Positions 43,608 to 56,068 are shown, counted from the stretch's first letter. The stretch is 64,000 nucleotides of DNA from Avena insularis (GCA_023614405.1 JAJUPC010000037.1:992001-1056000), one strand, 5' to 3'. The notes: generated from the letters alone by a model not told the origin. Numbers and translations are program-made.

Positions 43608-44035
43608 TAGTAGAAGGATATAACAGTTAAAGAGCAGAAAAGTAGAAGACTAGAACAGTAAAAGGCCAGAATGGTAGAAGGCCAGAATAGTAAAAGTCCA
43701 GAACGGTAGAAGACAAGAACAGTAAAAGGCCAGAACAGTACAAGGCTAGAACAATAAAAGGCCAGAACAGTGAAAGGCTAGAACAGTGAAAGGCCAGAAC
43801 AGTAGAAGACCAAAACTATGAAAGGCCTAAACAGTAGAAATATAGAACAATGAAAGGCCTGAATAGTGGAAGGCCGGAACCGTGAATAGCCTCAATAATA
43901 AATGGCTGGAACAGCGAAACGCCAGAACTTTTAAAGGCCAGAGCAGTAAAAGGCTAGAATAGTAAAAGGCCAGAACATTGAAAGACCAGTATAGTGGAAG
44001 GCCACTACAGTAACAGGCCAAAAAGTACCGGCCTA
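43608..44035. repeat. 16 bp tandem array, about 25 units
   Basis: Consensus aaaggccagaacagta/g. Units stay in 16-base register for more than 20 copies (for example aaaggccagaacagtg followed by aaaggctagaacagtg) and degrade toward the right edge. Such arrays are common near CACTA ends. Confidence 0.9.
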
Positions 44036-44671
44036 AATAGGCAGGAGCCCAAACTCTAAAGGGCCTAAACAATAAAGGGGCGCATCCTAAAAGACTGGAA
44101 CAGTAACATGCCTGAATAGTAAAAGACTAGATTGGTACCTGGAATGAACAGTACCGAGCCATCTTGGTGCAGGCCTCAGGTGGCAGCATAGTCTTGGGCT
44201 AACTTGGGCCTCATGTAGGCCGAAACAGTATCGTGCCCGAAAGTGTACGGGCCGCTGCTGGCTGCAGTACTGAGCCGATTCCTGATAGTGCAGGAAAAAA
44301 CAGTAAAGGGACATATTCCTATTGGGCTCTCCTCATGGGCCAGCCCATTTAATAATTAGCAGGCCTTGCTGGACTGGCTTCTACCATGGTTTATGTAACC
44401 GTTAAAAGCAGTAACCGGATGTTAACAGCGGCTACCACGTGGTAGTTTGCATGACGTCAACAGTCAGCGCGGCTAGCGAACAAATCTGTGACGAAACAAG
44501 TTTTCATGGCCGAAGGGTGCGATCCGCCACAATCGGAATAAAACAATGGTTGATTCATTTGTGACAGGGATTTTACCACGAAGTCCATCCATCACGGAAG
44601 ACTTTTTAGCCATGAAAAATAGGCCTTCAACCACGAAAATCCTCTGTTGTAAAAGCCAACTTTTCTTATAG
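44036..44671 (-). mobile_element. CACTA-like terminal region
   Basis: On the minus strand the terminus reads CACTATAAGAAAAGTTGGC, close to Triticeae CACTA ends (CACTA.AAGAAA). Subterminal short repeats of cacgaa/catggc type follow (44500-44640). Beyond the end lies a gypsy LTR remnant. No matching left terminus was found in the window, so the extent of the element is unknown; 40.6-44.67 kb may all belong to it. Confidence 0.55.
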
Positions 44672-44780
44672 TGAATCCTAAAAAGTTTATTTTCAAACAA
44701 ATTTAAAAAGGTCAAAAAATTCAATCAGTTATTTAATTTATTTTTAACATTCCAGAATAGGAATTTTTTGGGATATTCTA
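44672..44780 (-). repeat. 3' LTR remnant of the gag-only gypsy element
   Basis: About 109 bp matching 50580-50690. The family end gatgttaca is mutated here to gatattcta. A purine-rich tract on the minus strand (AAGGGTGGTAGTA) abuts it and is the likely polypurine tract. Confidence 0.75.
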
Positions 44781-44953
44781 TACTACCACCCTTAAAAGGA
44801 ATCTCGTCCTTGAGATTCGAAAAGGCTAGAAATAAATAGGTTCGGGTTACACTAGGGTGCTACTACCCTTAAAAGATTGTATTTGTTCGGTTCTCTAGGT
44901 GGGTCCACCGTAGGTTTTTGATTTGTAAGCTTCATTCACACAAACATAATTCG

Positions 44954-45972
44954 TCATATCTTGATGGACGGATTGGGCTTATTTCCATTGCCACTACCAT
45001 TCTTCATTTTCTCAAGACAATCTGATGTGTAATGCCCTGTTTTACCACACTTGTAGCATGTCACATGGCTAGGATATTTCTTGGGTTTCTTGTCGTTGTA
45101 GCCTCTATTACCATTACCATAGCTGTTGTTTTCTAAACACTTATAATGATCTTCACCATTACTGTTATTATTTTCATCCTCTCCACCCACATCCTTCTAT
45201 TATGGACAATCAATAGCATAATGCCCAGGATTGTAACACTAGAAGCATAGGGTTTTCTTAGATCCTTCCTCTTTGTTGGTAAGGACGACATGTCTTGTAG
45301 TTCTTCATGATGTACCTCAACATTCGGAAGCCTTGATCGTTTCCTTGAGCAAGTTTGGGGAAAATGGCCATTCCTTGCACATGTCGAGTATCGTGAAGTG
45401 ATGACTTTGGGTGTGGTGTCATAGACCTTGCGTCCTCCAAGAGCTTCCTGAGGCCTTGGCACATTACGTCTCTGACTTGCTGATACACTTATTGTATTAT
45501 CGATTAGAGGTGGCACTGAGAGGGCTTGTGGTTGGTTCCTTCACACAGGAAGCATGTAACTTCAGAGGTGGGACATTCTTGAGATGGGTGACTTGCTTCA
45601 CAGTAGGGGAACTGATCACGATGCTCCTTGGAGGTATGTCCTATTTCTCCATAGATCCTGCAAGCTGAATGTTTTGGGACTTCAACTTCTTGGGTTTTTG
45701 ATATCCAGGTGAAAAGACGATATTGTAGTAGAACCACTTTAAATTCTTCCGAGGATATCATCCCTTGATGATCATCAATGGTATGTTGCATCTCCTACCA
45801 AATTGCAGCGTCCTCCTTTAGGAATTGGGTGGCATAATGGAGCATTATTTTGGCTTCATTGTTGGCATACTTCATTCTCCTTCTATCTTGTGCATCCACT
45901 TCTTTGCATCGGCATGGCTCATACGCTTGGAGAAGTTGAGTTCATTGTCTTCCTTATTGATATGGTCCATCT
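44954..45972 (-). pseudogene. gag with several CCHC zinc knuckles, decayed
   Basis: From MDHINKEDNELNFSKRM (about 45972) to the 3' end, gag shows a chain of zinc-knuckle-like motifs. CFLCEGTNHKPSQC and CYKCGKTGHYTSDC keep C-X2-C-X4-H-X4-C; CRIYGEIGHTSKEH, CARNGHFPQTC and a CYNPGHYAIDC-like copy near 45205-45240 are degenerate. Nonsense codons and frame changes split it. Zinc knuckles bind the packaged RNA; gypsy gag usually has one or two, so five in a row is notable. No protease or RT follows. Confidence 0.7.
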
Positions 45973-46563
45973 GTCAAGTTGACCGAGGTTTATGGTAGCA
46001 ACAAATGGATTACAAAAGAAGAAGAAGAATAACCCATACAAGCAACTTTAGTTTTTTGAAAATAGGTTTTATTTGCAACCATAACAAACCATCAAACAAT
46101 TCATCGCATCTACATTGTAGCGAAATTTATCCGGATTTGGTTCCTAATAGGGCACTTGGATTCTTCGAGGCTTCGAGTCTTCAATGTCTTCGTGATCTCG
46201 ATAGTCTTCATGTTCTTCATAATCTTCAATCTTTCATAAGTCATTCAAAGATTTTGGTACTTGTGGCTTGAAGTCTTCAATTCTCGTAGCTTCGGTCTTG
46301 GAACATCTTCTGTGGGAGTCTTCAAGTCCTGACTTGAGCAAAATGTTGAGAAGATCTTGTTTCGAAAGGTAGTCTTGAGAGTAGTTTCTTCTTGAAGTGC
46401 ATAATGGTTATCTATAATGTTGAAAGGAAGAGACTTAAGAATTTTAAAACTCCAAAGATAGATGATGACAAGTATGAGATTTTTTTCTTGTTTTGAAACA
46501 ACTTAGAAAAATATAACACCTAAGGTTTTCCGATGCTAGTGTCACGAGCTACAGTCAACATGT

Positions 46564-46575
46564 GCTCTGATACCA
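46564..46575 (-). promoter_or_regulatory. Primer binding site (initiator Met tRNA) of the gag-only gypsy element
   Basis: TGGTATCAGAGC on the minus strand, two bases from the LTR end. Confidence 0.88.
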
Positions 46576-48305
46576 TCTGTGACGACCTCGGACCTGATAA
46601 ATATGGTAGTCCTTGTGATTAACATGCTAGTCCCTGAATCATTAGCTAGCACTCACAGTCGATGAAATATCTATAAAACACAAGTCTTTATTACATGAAT
46701 CGAATAATCCAGAGTTTACATTATTACAACAGAAGTGAATACCACTTGGAGTCCCATCAATTCCATAGGCTAGTTGAGTGAAGACCCGCGATCCTAGTTC
46801 ACCTTTCAACGATCTCCAAATTCTGCACATGAAACGTGCAGCCAAACAAGTTGGTCAATACTTTGAATGTATTGGCAAATTACACCCCGAAGAAAACGAC
46901 CTGATGTTTCTACATGCATAAGGCTGACAAAGGCTTGAGGTTTATTTGCATAAAGCCAATTTTCTTAAGTCAAGAAAAAGAGAGAAAATCTTTTATCCTA
47001 CTTTATAAAAATTTGATAAGTAATATAGGGTCGAGTGGAACAAGGACTTGGATATTACACACAAAGACACTTGGATATTACACACCAAGTTTCCAATCCT
47101 CAACCTAACACTTGGATATTACACACCAAGCATCCAAAAAACCACCAATTAGCGATATTACACACGCCATAGGGTTTGAAAACTTTTGTTTGAAAAGAGA
47201 GAGGAAATCCTTCAGAGGGTCCATCCTTCATATGCTCAAAGTTGTTCTTTTTCTGTGAACACAGCTGATCAATCATATTGATTACTCTTGAGAGTTTGTA
47301 CACTTTACCCATAATCCGTGATCAAGTCCTTTTAAAGACAAGACCATGGTGAAGCCTTCCCTTGGTAGCCCCTCTACCTTCCGGATCCACCCGTACCAAA
47401 AATCCTCCAAGTGGTGGTACCCTGGTGAGGTTTCCCACTAAGTACTAGGCCAAGACAGAGCCCATATATATTGTGGTGGCACTGGAAGCTTCTGAATTCT
47501 AAAACATGCCAGACTTCTTTGATCCTAGGCGTCCGTCCTCCACCAAAATTCCACTCATTGTCCCGACAACCAATCGCCCAAAAGAAAACTTAGTTTTATT
47601 TTTAAGTTGACTTTCGGAGGAAAAGGTTCGCTCAATAGAGCTTTTATACTTAGAAAAAAATTTAATCTTTGAAACCCCCCAACGGTATTTGTTATATATA
47701 GCATTGCACAAGCAACACCTAGAAAATTTCAGGGTTAACCTATTAGGAAGGGGGAAATCCTAAGTATAAAGCTACTCATGTCATACTACAAAACAACATC
47801 GCACTTGTAAAATACTTATAAAATATTTCTAGATACTTCTACTAAAACATCCTACACATGCATATTACTCTTTGAAGGTAAAAACATGCATAATATAAAA
47901 ACATGGGACAAGGATAAGAACAAAGGTGTAACTTGACTTATGTTAATAATGTGCATGATGATCAAATTCCTCCGTAGAAATCGCACTCTCCGAACAATCT
48001 AACGCAAGGACAAAGTAATTCAAATCAACACAATTGCAAACATCGCAATATTGCAAACATGTAATACAACAAGGATGATCACATGCATGCATGATGATTT
48101 AAAGTCAAAATTGTTATATATAGTTCTCTAGACTTTATTGTAACACATAATGCATATGAAAAAGCATTTAATTCATAAAACAATATATTAACCAAACCAT
48201 ATTGATTTGTAATATTAAATTGTGAATTAATTAACACTGGATGGGTAATTAAATTTAGAGCTAGTAGCAATTGGAATCATGCAAAAAGGATCTATAGATC
48301 TTTTT

Positions 48306-48734
48306 CTATGATTTAATTACTAATATAATGAAATTTAGGCTTTCTACAAGATCATCATATAACATAGTGTCAACTAAAGGTGGATCACCCCTATTGTTTA
48401 TATGAGGATGAGGGATAGGTGGGTCGGGAGAATATAAGTGAGGGACCTCACTATCATCCTCGTTACCACTTCCCTTCTTGGAGGCGGAACCATTATGTTT
48501 CTCACCCACCACCTCATCTTCCTTAGATTCAGCATGAGCCTTATCCTTAGATAGAGGAGTGGTGGCCTCAGATGAAGATGGAGATGGGGTTGTAGATGAG
48601 GTGGGACGAGCAATCATTTGCTGCATCTCTTCTATTTTGGTCTCAAAGGATTTCAACAAGGTTGTTTCCAACGTCTTTAGGTCATCCATTGTGATCTTGT
48701 CCAGGGCCTCATTTCCATTCTCCTTAGTACCCAT
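48306..48734 (-). pseudogene. Truncated gag N-terminus of a copia-type element
   Basis: From ATG at 48734 (MGTKENGNEALDKITMDD) a frame of about 140 codons encodes a short acidic leader. A Ser/Thr/Pro-rich stretch and a lysine/glutamate-rich region follow (GNEDDSEVPHLYSPDPP). It ends in AT-rich DNA near 48335, where the element appears broken off. The ATG lies about 40 bases after a Met-tRNA primer site, as in copia elements. No protease, integrase or RT. Confidence 0.55.
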
Positions 48735-48771
48735 ACTTCTATTAGGCGGTTAAGCCCGAATAAAGAGTCGA

Positions 48772-48784
48772 GGCTCTGATACCA
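48772..48784 (-). promoter_or_regulatory. Primer binding site of the truncated copia-type element
   Basis: TGGTATCAGAGCC on the minus strand, two bases from the LTR end at 48787. Confidence 0.85.
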
Positions 48785-48786
48785 AT

Positions 48787-49814
48787 TGAAATGGATCGTA
48801 TGGGGACCTAGATGGGGGGTGAATAGGTGCTACTTCAAATTTTAATATTTTTTCAATTTTAGTCTTGACACAAAAGGTAAATTCTCTAGATATGAAACTA
48901 TGTAGAATTTCCCTATATGCAAACCTAACTACTAGCGAGTAAAGGCGGGTAAGAGTGAGGAGCGAGGAAACCGTAGTGGAGCACACGGAGACACAGGATT
49001 TGTTTTACCATAGTTCCTTCCTTGTTAAGGGAAGTACATCTACGTTGGAGGGGTGGGCGGGACTAAGACCACCATGCCGCAATAGGCCTCACCCTGTTCT
49101 CCGATGGATCTCGCCACCAAAGTCCTGATCCACCTTTACACTATTAGAACCCTTCTAGGTGGGAACTGATGCCTTTACACAACTAGCAGGGCACAACTCC
49201 ACAACCGAATTGGAGGCTCCCATAATGACAACAAGATGCCACAAGAACAATTGTTATCATTATCGAAACACAAGATCTAGATATTAACAAGAATACTAGA
49301 TAGGGAATTCTCGAAGTGAATGGAGAGGATTTGAAGTGCTTGATTTGTGATGTCGATGAATGACGTCTCCTCCTTCAATCCCCCCAAAGATCGAAGCCTT
49401 CGGGTGCTTGAAGTGGGAGATCCTGAATGACAGCTTTTTCAACAGGCCAGAACTTTTTCGAATGAATCAAGAGATCTGACAGGAGGGGTGATTGGGGCAT
49501 TTATACACCTATCCATACTGAGCCATTGGAGTAATCTGGGACCAAATTATCCGGCCTTAGTGAGGGTCGGATTATCCGTCGTAGGGAAAACTCTGCCCCA
49601 GACTCGGATTATCGGGGGGAAAATCCGCCCCCGGACAGAAGGTCGTGCCAAACCATCCTTCATAGCTCCTCCACGGGGCCGTATTATCCAGCTAGCCACA
49701 GATTGTCCCGGGGAAAGTCCGCCCCCAGACAGAAGCTCACATGTGACCAACTCTGGCCAAGAGGGTCAGCCCGAATTATCTGGCCCCAGGCGGATAATCT
49801 GGCCCCCAACAACA
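48787..49814 (-). repeat. 5' LTR of the truncated copia-type element
   Basis: It starts TGAAATGG on the + strand just after the primer site. The far end is placed at ...CCCAACAACA (TGTTGTTGGGG on the minus strand), though an end near 49887 is possible. TATAAAT on the minus strand at 49499-49505 is the promoter. Six copies of a GATAAT(C/T)C motif lie upstream of it (49546-49800). Confidence 0.6.
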
Positions 49815-50882
49815 CGATTTCTTACCTGCAGCACTTAGCGCACATGAGAAACTCCATAGTATTGTTATCTAACACACAAAACACAAGGGGTCATGAAATG
49901 TTCTTTCAGAAAGGGGCAATCGTATTTGACGGTTTGGAGCTCACAATCAAGCTCGGCCTTCGACTATGGCAATGGGGGCAGTTGAGATCATTCGGGCTTG
50001 AGTTTCGATTTTTCCTGGAAAGATTCTGACGAGGAGGGGGCAACAGTGTATATGAGGCGATGACGTGTAGAAGGGGAAAGGGTCAATGAAAACATCATGA
50101 TTTCTACGGGAGAATCAACCAGGTCGAGGACATGTTCATCCAAGATTCCTGGTGCCATGGAGAAGAAACCCGACATGTGGGTCCCACCCATCGGTGGGAC
50201 ACTAGGAAATTGACGCCGGTGGGCTGCGGTTGGGCTCTAGTTGGTTCTGTCCTAGGTGGGCTTGCATTGTGTTGTGGCTTGCTGCGTTCTGCGCGAGGGC
50301 GGAGTCACACAGTAGACATGCCATGGGCTGGATTAGCTAGCCCGTTATTTAAAATATATGTATTCATAAACCTTGTTTGTACGCTTATAGGAGTAATTTG
50401 TTAATTCAAAATAGGTTTTTGCAAATAGGGTTTTAATTTAAGGACATGTATGAATGCAATGATGCAAGGATCATGAATGCAAGGCAAGCACAAAGCTTTG
50501 GATTTGTTCAAACTTCCCAACCAATTGGATGGTCATGCTAATCCATTCTTATTTTTCAAAAGGTGGCTTAGGAAAGTTTGAACTATCCTAAAAAGTTTAT
50601 TTTTAGACAAATTTCAAAAGGAAAAACAATTCAATCACTTATTTAATTTATTTTTAACATTCCAAAATAGGAATTTTTTGGGATGTTACAACCCTGTTTG
50701 ATTCTTCCTTTCGCCTTTCTTTAGCTTTTCTTTAAACTTAACTAAAGTATACATTCTCTACAAGTCTAAAAGCTTGAACAAATTTATTAAGACACACAAA
50801 AATAAAACAAAACAAAACAAAACTTTAACTACTAAGAATGGGTTTACTCCCATTAAGCATTTTATTAAGGAGAGTTATCTTA

Positions 50883-53203
50883 TCAAACAATCTCCATGTC
50901 ATTAGTGTTTACCTCAAGGTGCCCTTCATTGATGGCTTTCACCACTTGGATATGCTTATGTGGTGGAACATATTTGTCACAATGCTCAAGTTTCTTCAGA
51001 AAATAACAAATAATCTGATCATCATAAATATTGAAAACAATCTTACCACTAGAAGAATCGACATTAGCTCTAGCGGTGCTAAGAAAAGGCCTTATAAGTT
51101 TGTCATCTTCGGGAACATCTAGTATGATAAAATCAGTGGGTATAACATGTTGGTTAATTCTAGGTAATACATCTTTGATCATACCGATAGGTTGTTTAGT
51201 TGTCTTATCAGGCTTTTGCAAATAAATTGAAGTGGGATAATACTCTCCAAGGTTCAACTTCTTAAACAAGGAATAAGGCATGACACTAACACCTTCCCCT
51301 AGGTCACAAAGACCATTAAGGGTATTAGTTTTCCCAATTGTGCAAGAGATGGTTGGTATACCTAGGTCCCCAAGCTTAGCAGGCAGCTTATCACCAAAGC
51401 TTGTTATTACTGCTATAGTCTTAATTACCTTTTTTTCTATTAAGAATATCTCTTATAAACTTTTTATAAGTAGTAACTTGAATAGCATCAATTAAAGAAA
51501 GTTCTGAACGAAGGCTTCCTTGTGCTTTGGCAAAAGAATCATAAATGGCTCTATCCAGTTCGTATTAAACATGATTAGGATAAGGAATTTTCTTTCTAGT
51601 GGGTATTACCTTATCCTTTATCTTTTCCACTGGTTCATCATCCTTTTTAGTTCACTTCTTTACTGAAGGTTTTTTCTTATCAGCACGTTCTTCACTTGAG
51701 GTAATAGCCTGCTCTTCTTGTTCCTTTATGAGATCAGCCTCTTCTCTTGACTCGATTGTCTTAGTATCTGAATTGTATTGTTTATGTTTATTTCCTGCTT
51801 CTTCTTCTTCTTTATATTTAGAAGTCTCGTGCTCTCATTTCTGATCTTCGTAATCAATATCATCTTGAGGATCCACAAGGTGCTCTTCTCCTTGAATCAT
51901 TTCTTGAGTGTCTCTTGCCTTGCGGCTCTATTCTTCTTGATACCAAGGTGGCCCCTAGGGTTCCTGCGTTTCTATACCATGTCTAGTGACAATGTTAGTA
52001 GAAACAATATTGTAATTAAAATTACCTTGGTTTAAAATAAGAGCTTGAGTTTCAATTATCTGATCGCATTGAGCTTTAACCATACTCAACTATTTATCCA
52101 AATGCCTCGTGGCATGTCCTAAGTCATCAAAAACTTCAGTTAGCTCTTTGATGTTCTTTTCTTGAAACATTAATTGTTTATAATATTTCTCACGGAACTA
52201 CTTTTGTTAATATCTAAACTTTTGCATCAAAAGATTTATTTCATCTTCTATAACATAAGTTGAAGAATATCTACTTTATTTTCTTCAACAAGTTTCGCTG
52301 CTATTCCTTTTTATTTCATGGACTTCTTAACTTCAGGCATAAGTTCCTAGGGTATAATAAACATACCTTTTTATGGTTTAACATCCTCAACAATATTAAA
52401 TTGTTCATCGTTGAAGGATCTTACCACAAAAAGTTTTATGCATTCTAGCAACATCAAGTTGTAAGTAGCTCCCCCTATAGATGAGTCAATCATTTCTTTT
52501 GTATCATCATCAAACCCATTATAAAAATATTGGGTAATTAAATGCTCATGGAAACCATGATTTAGAACTTTCATAATCTTTCAATAAAATATATTCCATG
52601 CTTGATAAAAGTTTTCTCCAACTATTTGAAGGAAATTTGTAATGCTGCGTTTAATCTGCATGATTTTAGTAAACGAGCAATATTTATGCATAAATTCTCA
52701 AATGCAATCTTTCCATATTTTTATAGTGTGATTGGGTAATGATTGTAACCAAGTAAAAGCTTTATCTTTCAAAGACCGGCGAAAAAGTTTAAGGAGAAAA
52801 AATGTTATTGGTAAACTTGTTGGTTTAAGAGTAGCACAAAGGTCATAGACCTTCGTCAAGTGATCACTAGGATCTTCCTCTTCTTTTCCTGCAGAAGCAT
52901 TTTCTTTCATCATATAAATTAGCTTAGGATATATTTCTAATTCTTGGCCTTCGAGATCAGGACAAAGAATAGGAATTTTTCTCAAGTGCCTAGATGGATT
53001 CCCATATTCTCCCAATGGTAGCTCAGGCTCTTCGCCCCCTGGGTGATGGTTAAGTTTGCCATCAAAGGAATCAAACTGTTCATGTCTATATTACGTGATA
53101 TAGAAAATCTTTCAATAAATTCTAGGCGTCTTTCAGCTGGAATACGGTTAATATATGGAGGTAAATAACTTTTTTCCAGAACGAGTGGTACCTCTGTCTT
53201 CAA
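50883..53203 (-). pseudogene. gag-protease of the second Athila-type remnant, decayed
   Basis: Leader NRIPAERRLEFIERFS (53160-53110), then gag with EDPSDHLTKVYDLCATLKP and DKAFTWLQSLPNHTIKIW (53015-52698) and YFYNGFDDDTKEMIDSSIGG (52530-52470). An acidic/lysine-rich linker follows (52250-51600), then a retropepsin-like region. The latter reads MPYSLFKKLNLGEYYPTS and IPTDFIILDVPEDDKLIRPFLSTARA, a diverged form of the usual VPVDFVILD...IILGRPFL. Several stops and indels separate the blocks. Confidence 0.78.
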
Positions 53204-53263
53204 CGGAGATCATGGATGGCGTCAACAATCACTTATGTCAAGAAACAACACTTAGCGATTAGC

Positions 53264-53281
53264 TCCCCGGCAACACCGCTA
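53264..53281 (-). promoter_or_regulatory. Mutated primer binding site of the second Athila-type remnant
   Basis: The minus strand reads TAGCGGTGTTGCCGGGGA against the usual TGGCGCCGTTGCCGGGGA; the changes are G-to-A and C-to-G/T type in the first half. Confidence 0.7.
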
Positions 53282-53291
53282 GAAAATAGCT

Positions 53292-54715
53292 TGATGGCCT
53301 GCAAGTGCACAGGTTCATCAGAGCATGTTTTCGCGAAAGTATTAATTCCAGTTTTTATATCGGTCCCAATAAGGAGCCTAGGTAAGTGCTTTCATGGGCA
53401 TTTCTGTCGCACTCAAGGTGTCACCTGTCTTGAGTGAACTGACTGAAATTGTTGAAGGTGGAAGGTGGGTGTGTGAATAATAGAGGAAACTTGCATAAAG
53501 GAAAAAAGCGAGAAATAAATAACATCAAAGTAAAGGTGAGAAAAGTGTTCGAGGTTCCTACAGATGAGAAGTTATGTGCGGAGAGAAATGGTTCATGGTA
53601 ATAGTGAAGGTGCCACATGAATATGATGGAATAACTGATTGTGATATTTCTTACTTTTAAGTGAGTAGGCAAGCAACCCATATACCGACTGGAAGTCCTC
53701 ATGGATAATTCTTCGCAGTCCCAATGATCCATCTGCCTGTTACCACAGTAATGGTCAGCACATTAACTAAGGTCTTCCGAACAGATCAAGGCTTTAATCT
53801 TGATGGTTCCTTCTTGTCCTCGAGTAGTACTAGCTCCTCATTGATATCAGCCGTGTCACTCGGGGGTCACCGATTCGCTAGCATACAAGTTCATACCTAT
53901 GAGATCTCTAGATCATGTTACCCAGACCATTAAATTGTATAACAAGCATTAGGCGAACATAGATATTCATTCTCACAATTCAATAAACACTACAACAATC
54001 AAAAATGGATGGAATTAAAGAAGGCACAACACATCTTACGAATCCCCTACATCTCCCACGCCTATGGGGATTTACTCAGATATGAGAGGAAGATAAATCA
54101 AAGCATAATTGTATTGCAAATGGAAATCATCTCAAAGTTATCGTAGCAAGCCACAATAACGTTTGAAGATCATATCAAACCAAGGTAGATCAAAGTATCA
54201 AACCCTAATCTTACAAGTGTGAATCTCTCTCTCTAAGTACAAATGGGGATGATGGTGGAGAGAATGGTTTAGAGGATGGATATCATCGAAGAATGAGACG
54301 GTGTTCTTCTCCTTCTCTAGATCTGATCTCTCCTCTTCTGGATGAGTTTGCGATGGCTGTGTTGTGTTTTTCGTCCTCTCCCCTTCATGAAAGTTGCTTG
54401 TATTGATATAACAAAGTTGGCGGCAGACCGTACGGGCGGACGATACGAGCACACCCTAACCGTCCCAGTGGTTGTTATGCACTCTGAACGCCTCTAATGA
54501 AAGGGGCTTCAATTGGGGATTTGTTTCTTCAGGTGTAATTAGCCTATAAATGCTATTAGATCTTCCAAAAATGTTCATTGCCTGAAAATCCTCACAGGAA
54601 ACCAAGGTTTCACTAGTTGTGATGTTAACATTAGTAAAGAGGGTAAACTTCAGTGAAATCCGGTAATCAAAAATGGAAAAATAATGATAAAAAGTGTTGA
54701 AATTTGTAGCTATCA
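53292..54715 (-). repeat. 5' LTR of the second Athila-type remnant
   Basis: 1424 bp; + strand TGATGGCC...GCTATCA (minus start TGATAGCTAC). Same layout relative to the primer site (CATCA-AGCTATTTTCT) as the element at 56069. No gene inside. Confidence 0.75.
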
Positions 54716-54720
54716 AAAAG

Positions 54721-56068
54721 CTTTGTCACTCAAGAGAGTGTTGGAGATGTAGTCGTACCGACACCAACCTTGGGGTCATGTTGAACTTCGGCGGCTCTGG
54801 TGGCTCTAACAACTCCTAACGCCGCAAGTGCAGTGCCTCCGAGGGAGTCGCACACGTCCGGTGTTTGATGATGACTCCCGCTCCTCCAATCCAACAAAGG
54901 TTGTGGAAGTAGACCATCTAGATCCGAACCCTATAGCCGCGATGGTGCTCCGTGGTGAAGAACTCCCCATTTGTGTAGTCCAGACTTGGGACCACAGTCA
55001 CGAGAGAGAGGGGAGAGAGAGGCAACTGGAGGCATTCCCCAAAGCGAGGAAACCTTTATTTATTTTCTAATGATTTAATTGCATCCATATGCTTCATATA
55101 TATAGGGGAAGGGGACACCAAAACTCATTGTCCTAGCCATGTGGGACTAAAAAAAGGAGAGGAGATAGGGGAGGTGGCCGCGGGCCAAGGCCCTTGTGAG
55201 CGCGCAGGTTCCCCAAGGCCCAAGCGGGCAACTCCTCCCTCTCCTCCCTTTGGTCTTTCCCCTCACGAGCTCTTACCCTTAGGGAATTTGACCATTTTCA
55301 TTCCTTTTTATTATTAAATAGGTATGGATAAATGATTAAATCAATATTTAACAGATCATTTAATTCCCGTGGCTATTGAACTCCTTCCATCCCACTTCTG
55401 ACATCCTTTGGACCTTCTACCATTTAATCTCCCTATATTTTCTTTGGTGATTCCGATGATACCAAAAGGATCTCCGAGCTTCGTCAAACCCTTAAGCGTG
55501 CTACCCCACGGTTCGGGCACACTCCAGACATGGTCGATACCCCAATTGGACTAATGATCATTAGCGGGACCTAGATGCCGAAATGACCCCTGTGTAGTCC
55601 ACGAAATCTTTGTTGTTGAACCATCAACGCTATGTCCTATTCCTTTTTCCTCTGTGGTACTTGCATTGTCCAAGATCTAATCAACCGCATCACCATGTCG
55701 AGTTCAATCCCATTACCAAAAAATGCTAATTAACTCGTTCCGACAAATGATATCCCCATGACCTAGTCACACGCTGCGCAGCTTATAGATATAACTTCTC
55801 CGAGTGGGCCTAGAGTATCTTTCCATCACGTGGATGGAGAAATCCTGCTCTTGACACATATGCCTCTACATGCCCCTTTGATGTACCTGAACAAACCTTT
55901 ATGGTCATCGTTTCACCTAGTGACATTTGATGCGAACAAGGCACTCTCAGGTGACAGTGAATACATACGGTCTCATGGCCTAAGGAACAAGATATGACAT
56001 TTCTTAATTATCGCAACTTGAACTTTGTAACATGATCATGTTACAATGATTAGATTGGGTATGCTCGT
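54721..56068 (-). mobile_element. Copia-type LTR fragment (BARE-group-like layout)
   Basis: The order of short landmarks on the minus strand (GGCCATGAGACCGTATG, CCTAGTGACATTTGATG-type, GACCTAGTCAC, CCACGTGATGG) parallels the solo LTR at 38951-40625, but the sequence is much diverged. A TATATATA box lies at 55096-55104 (minus). It is cut on the right by the element at 56069; the left edge near 54720 is approximate. No gene. Confidence 0.5.

Larger units (their letters stand above)
44672..50690 (-). mobile_element. gag-only gypsy element with initiator-Met primer site, 3' LTR truncated
   Basis: The last ~110 bases of the LTR (44672-44780) recur at the end of a long LTR at 46578-50690 (shared: tttaatttatttttaacattcc...gaattttttgggat). 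Between them is only 1.8 kb, holding gag but no pol. The rest of the 3' LTR is missing at the CACTA-like junction. A truncated copia element lies within the 5' LTR. Confidence 0.85.
46578..50690 (-). repeat. 5' LTR of the gag-only gypsy element, interrupted by copia DNA
   Basis: The + strand begins TGTGACGACCTCGG and ends GGGATGTTACA; 4.1 kb in total, of which about 1.5 kb (48335-49814) is an inserted copia fragment. The remaining 46578-48330 and 49815-50690 are AT-rich, with no gene recognised. Confidence 0.75.
50691..54715 (-). mobile_element. Second Athila-type gypsy remnant (5' LTR, gag-protease, no RT)
   Basis: 5' LTR at 53292-54715, Asp-type primer site, then gag and protease on the minus strand. 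It ends with the ATGGGAG-type stretch and A/T-rich tract at 50820-50860 and joins the gypsy LTR at 50690. RT, integrase and 3' LTR are absent, the same extent of loss as in the remnant at 20676-23729. Confidence 0.8.
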
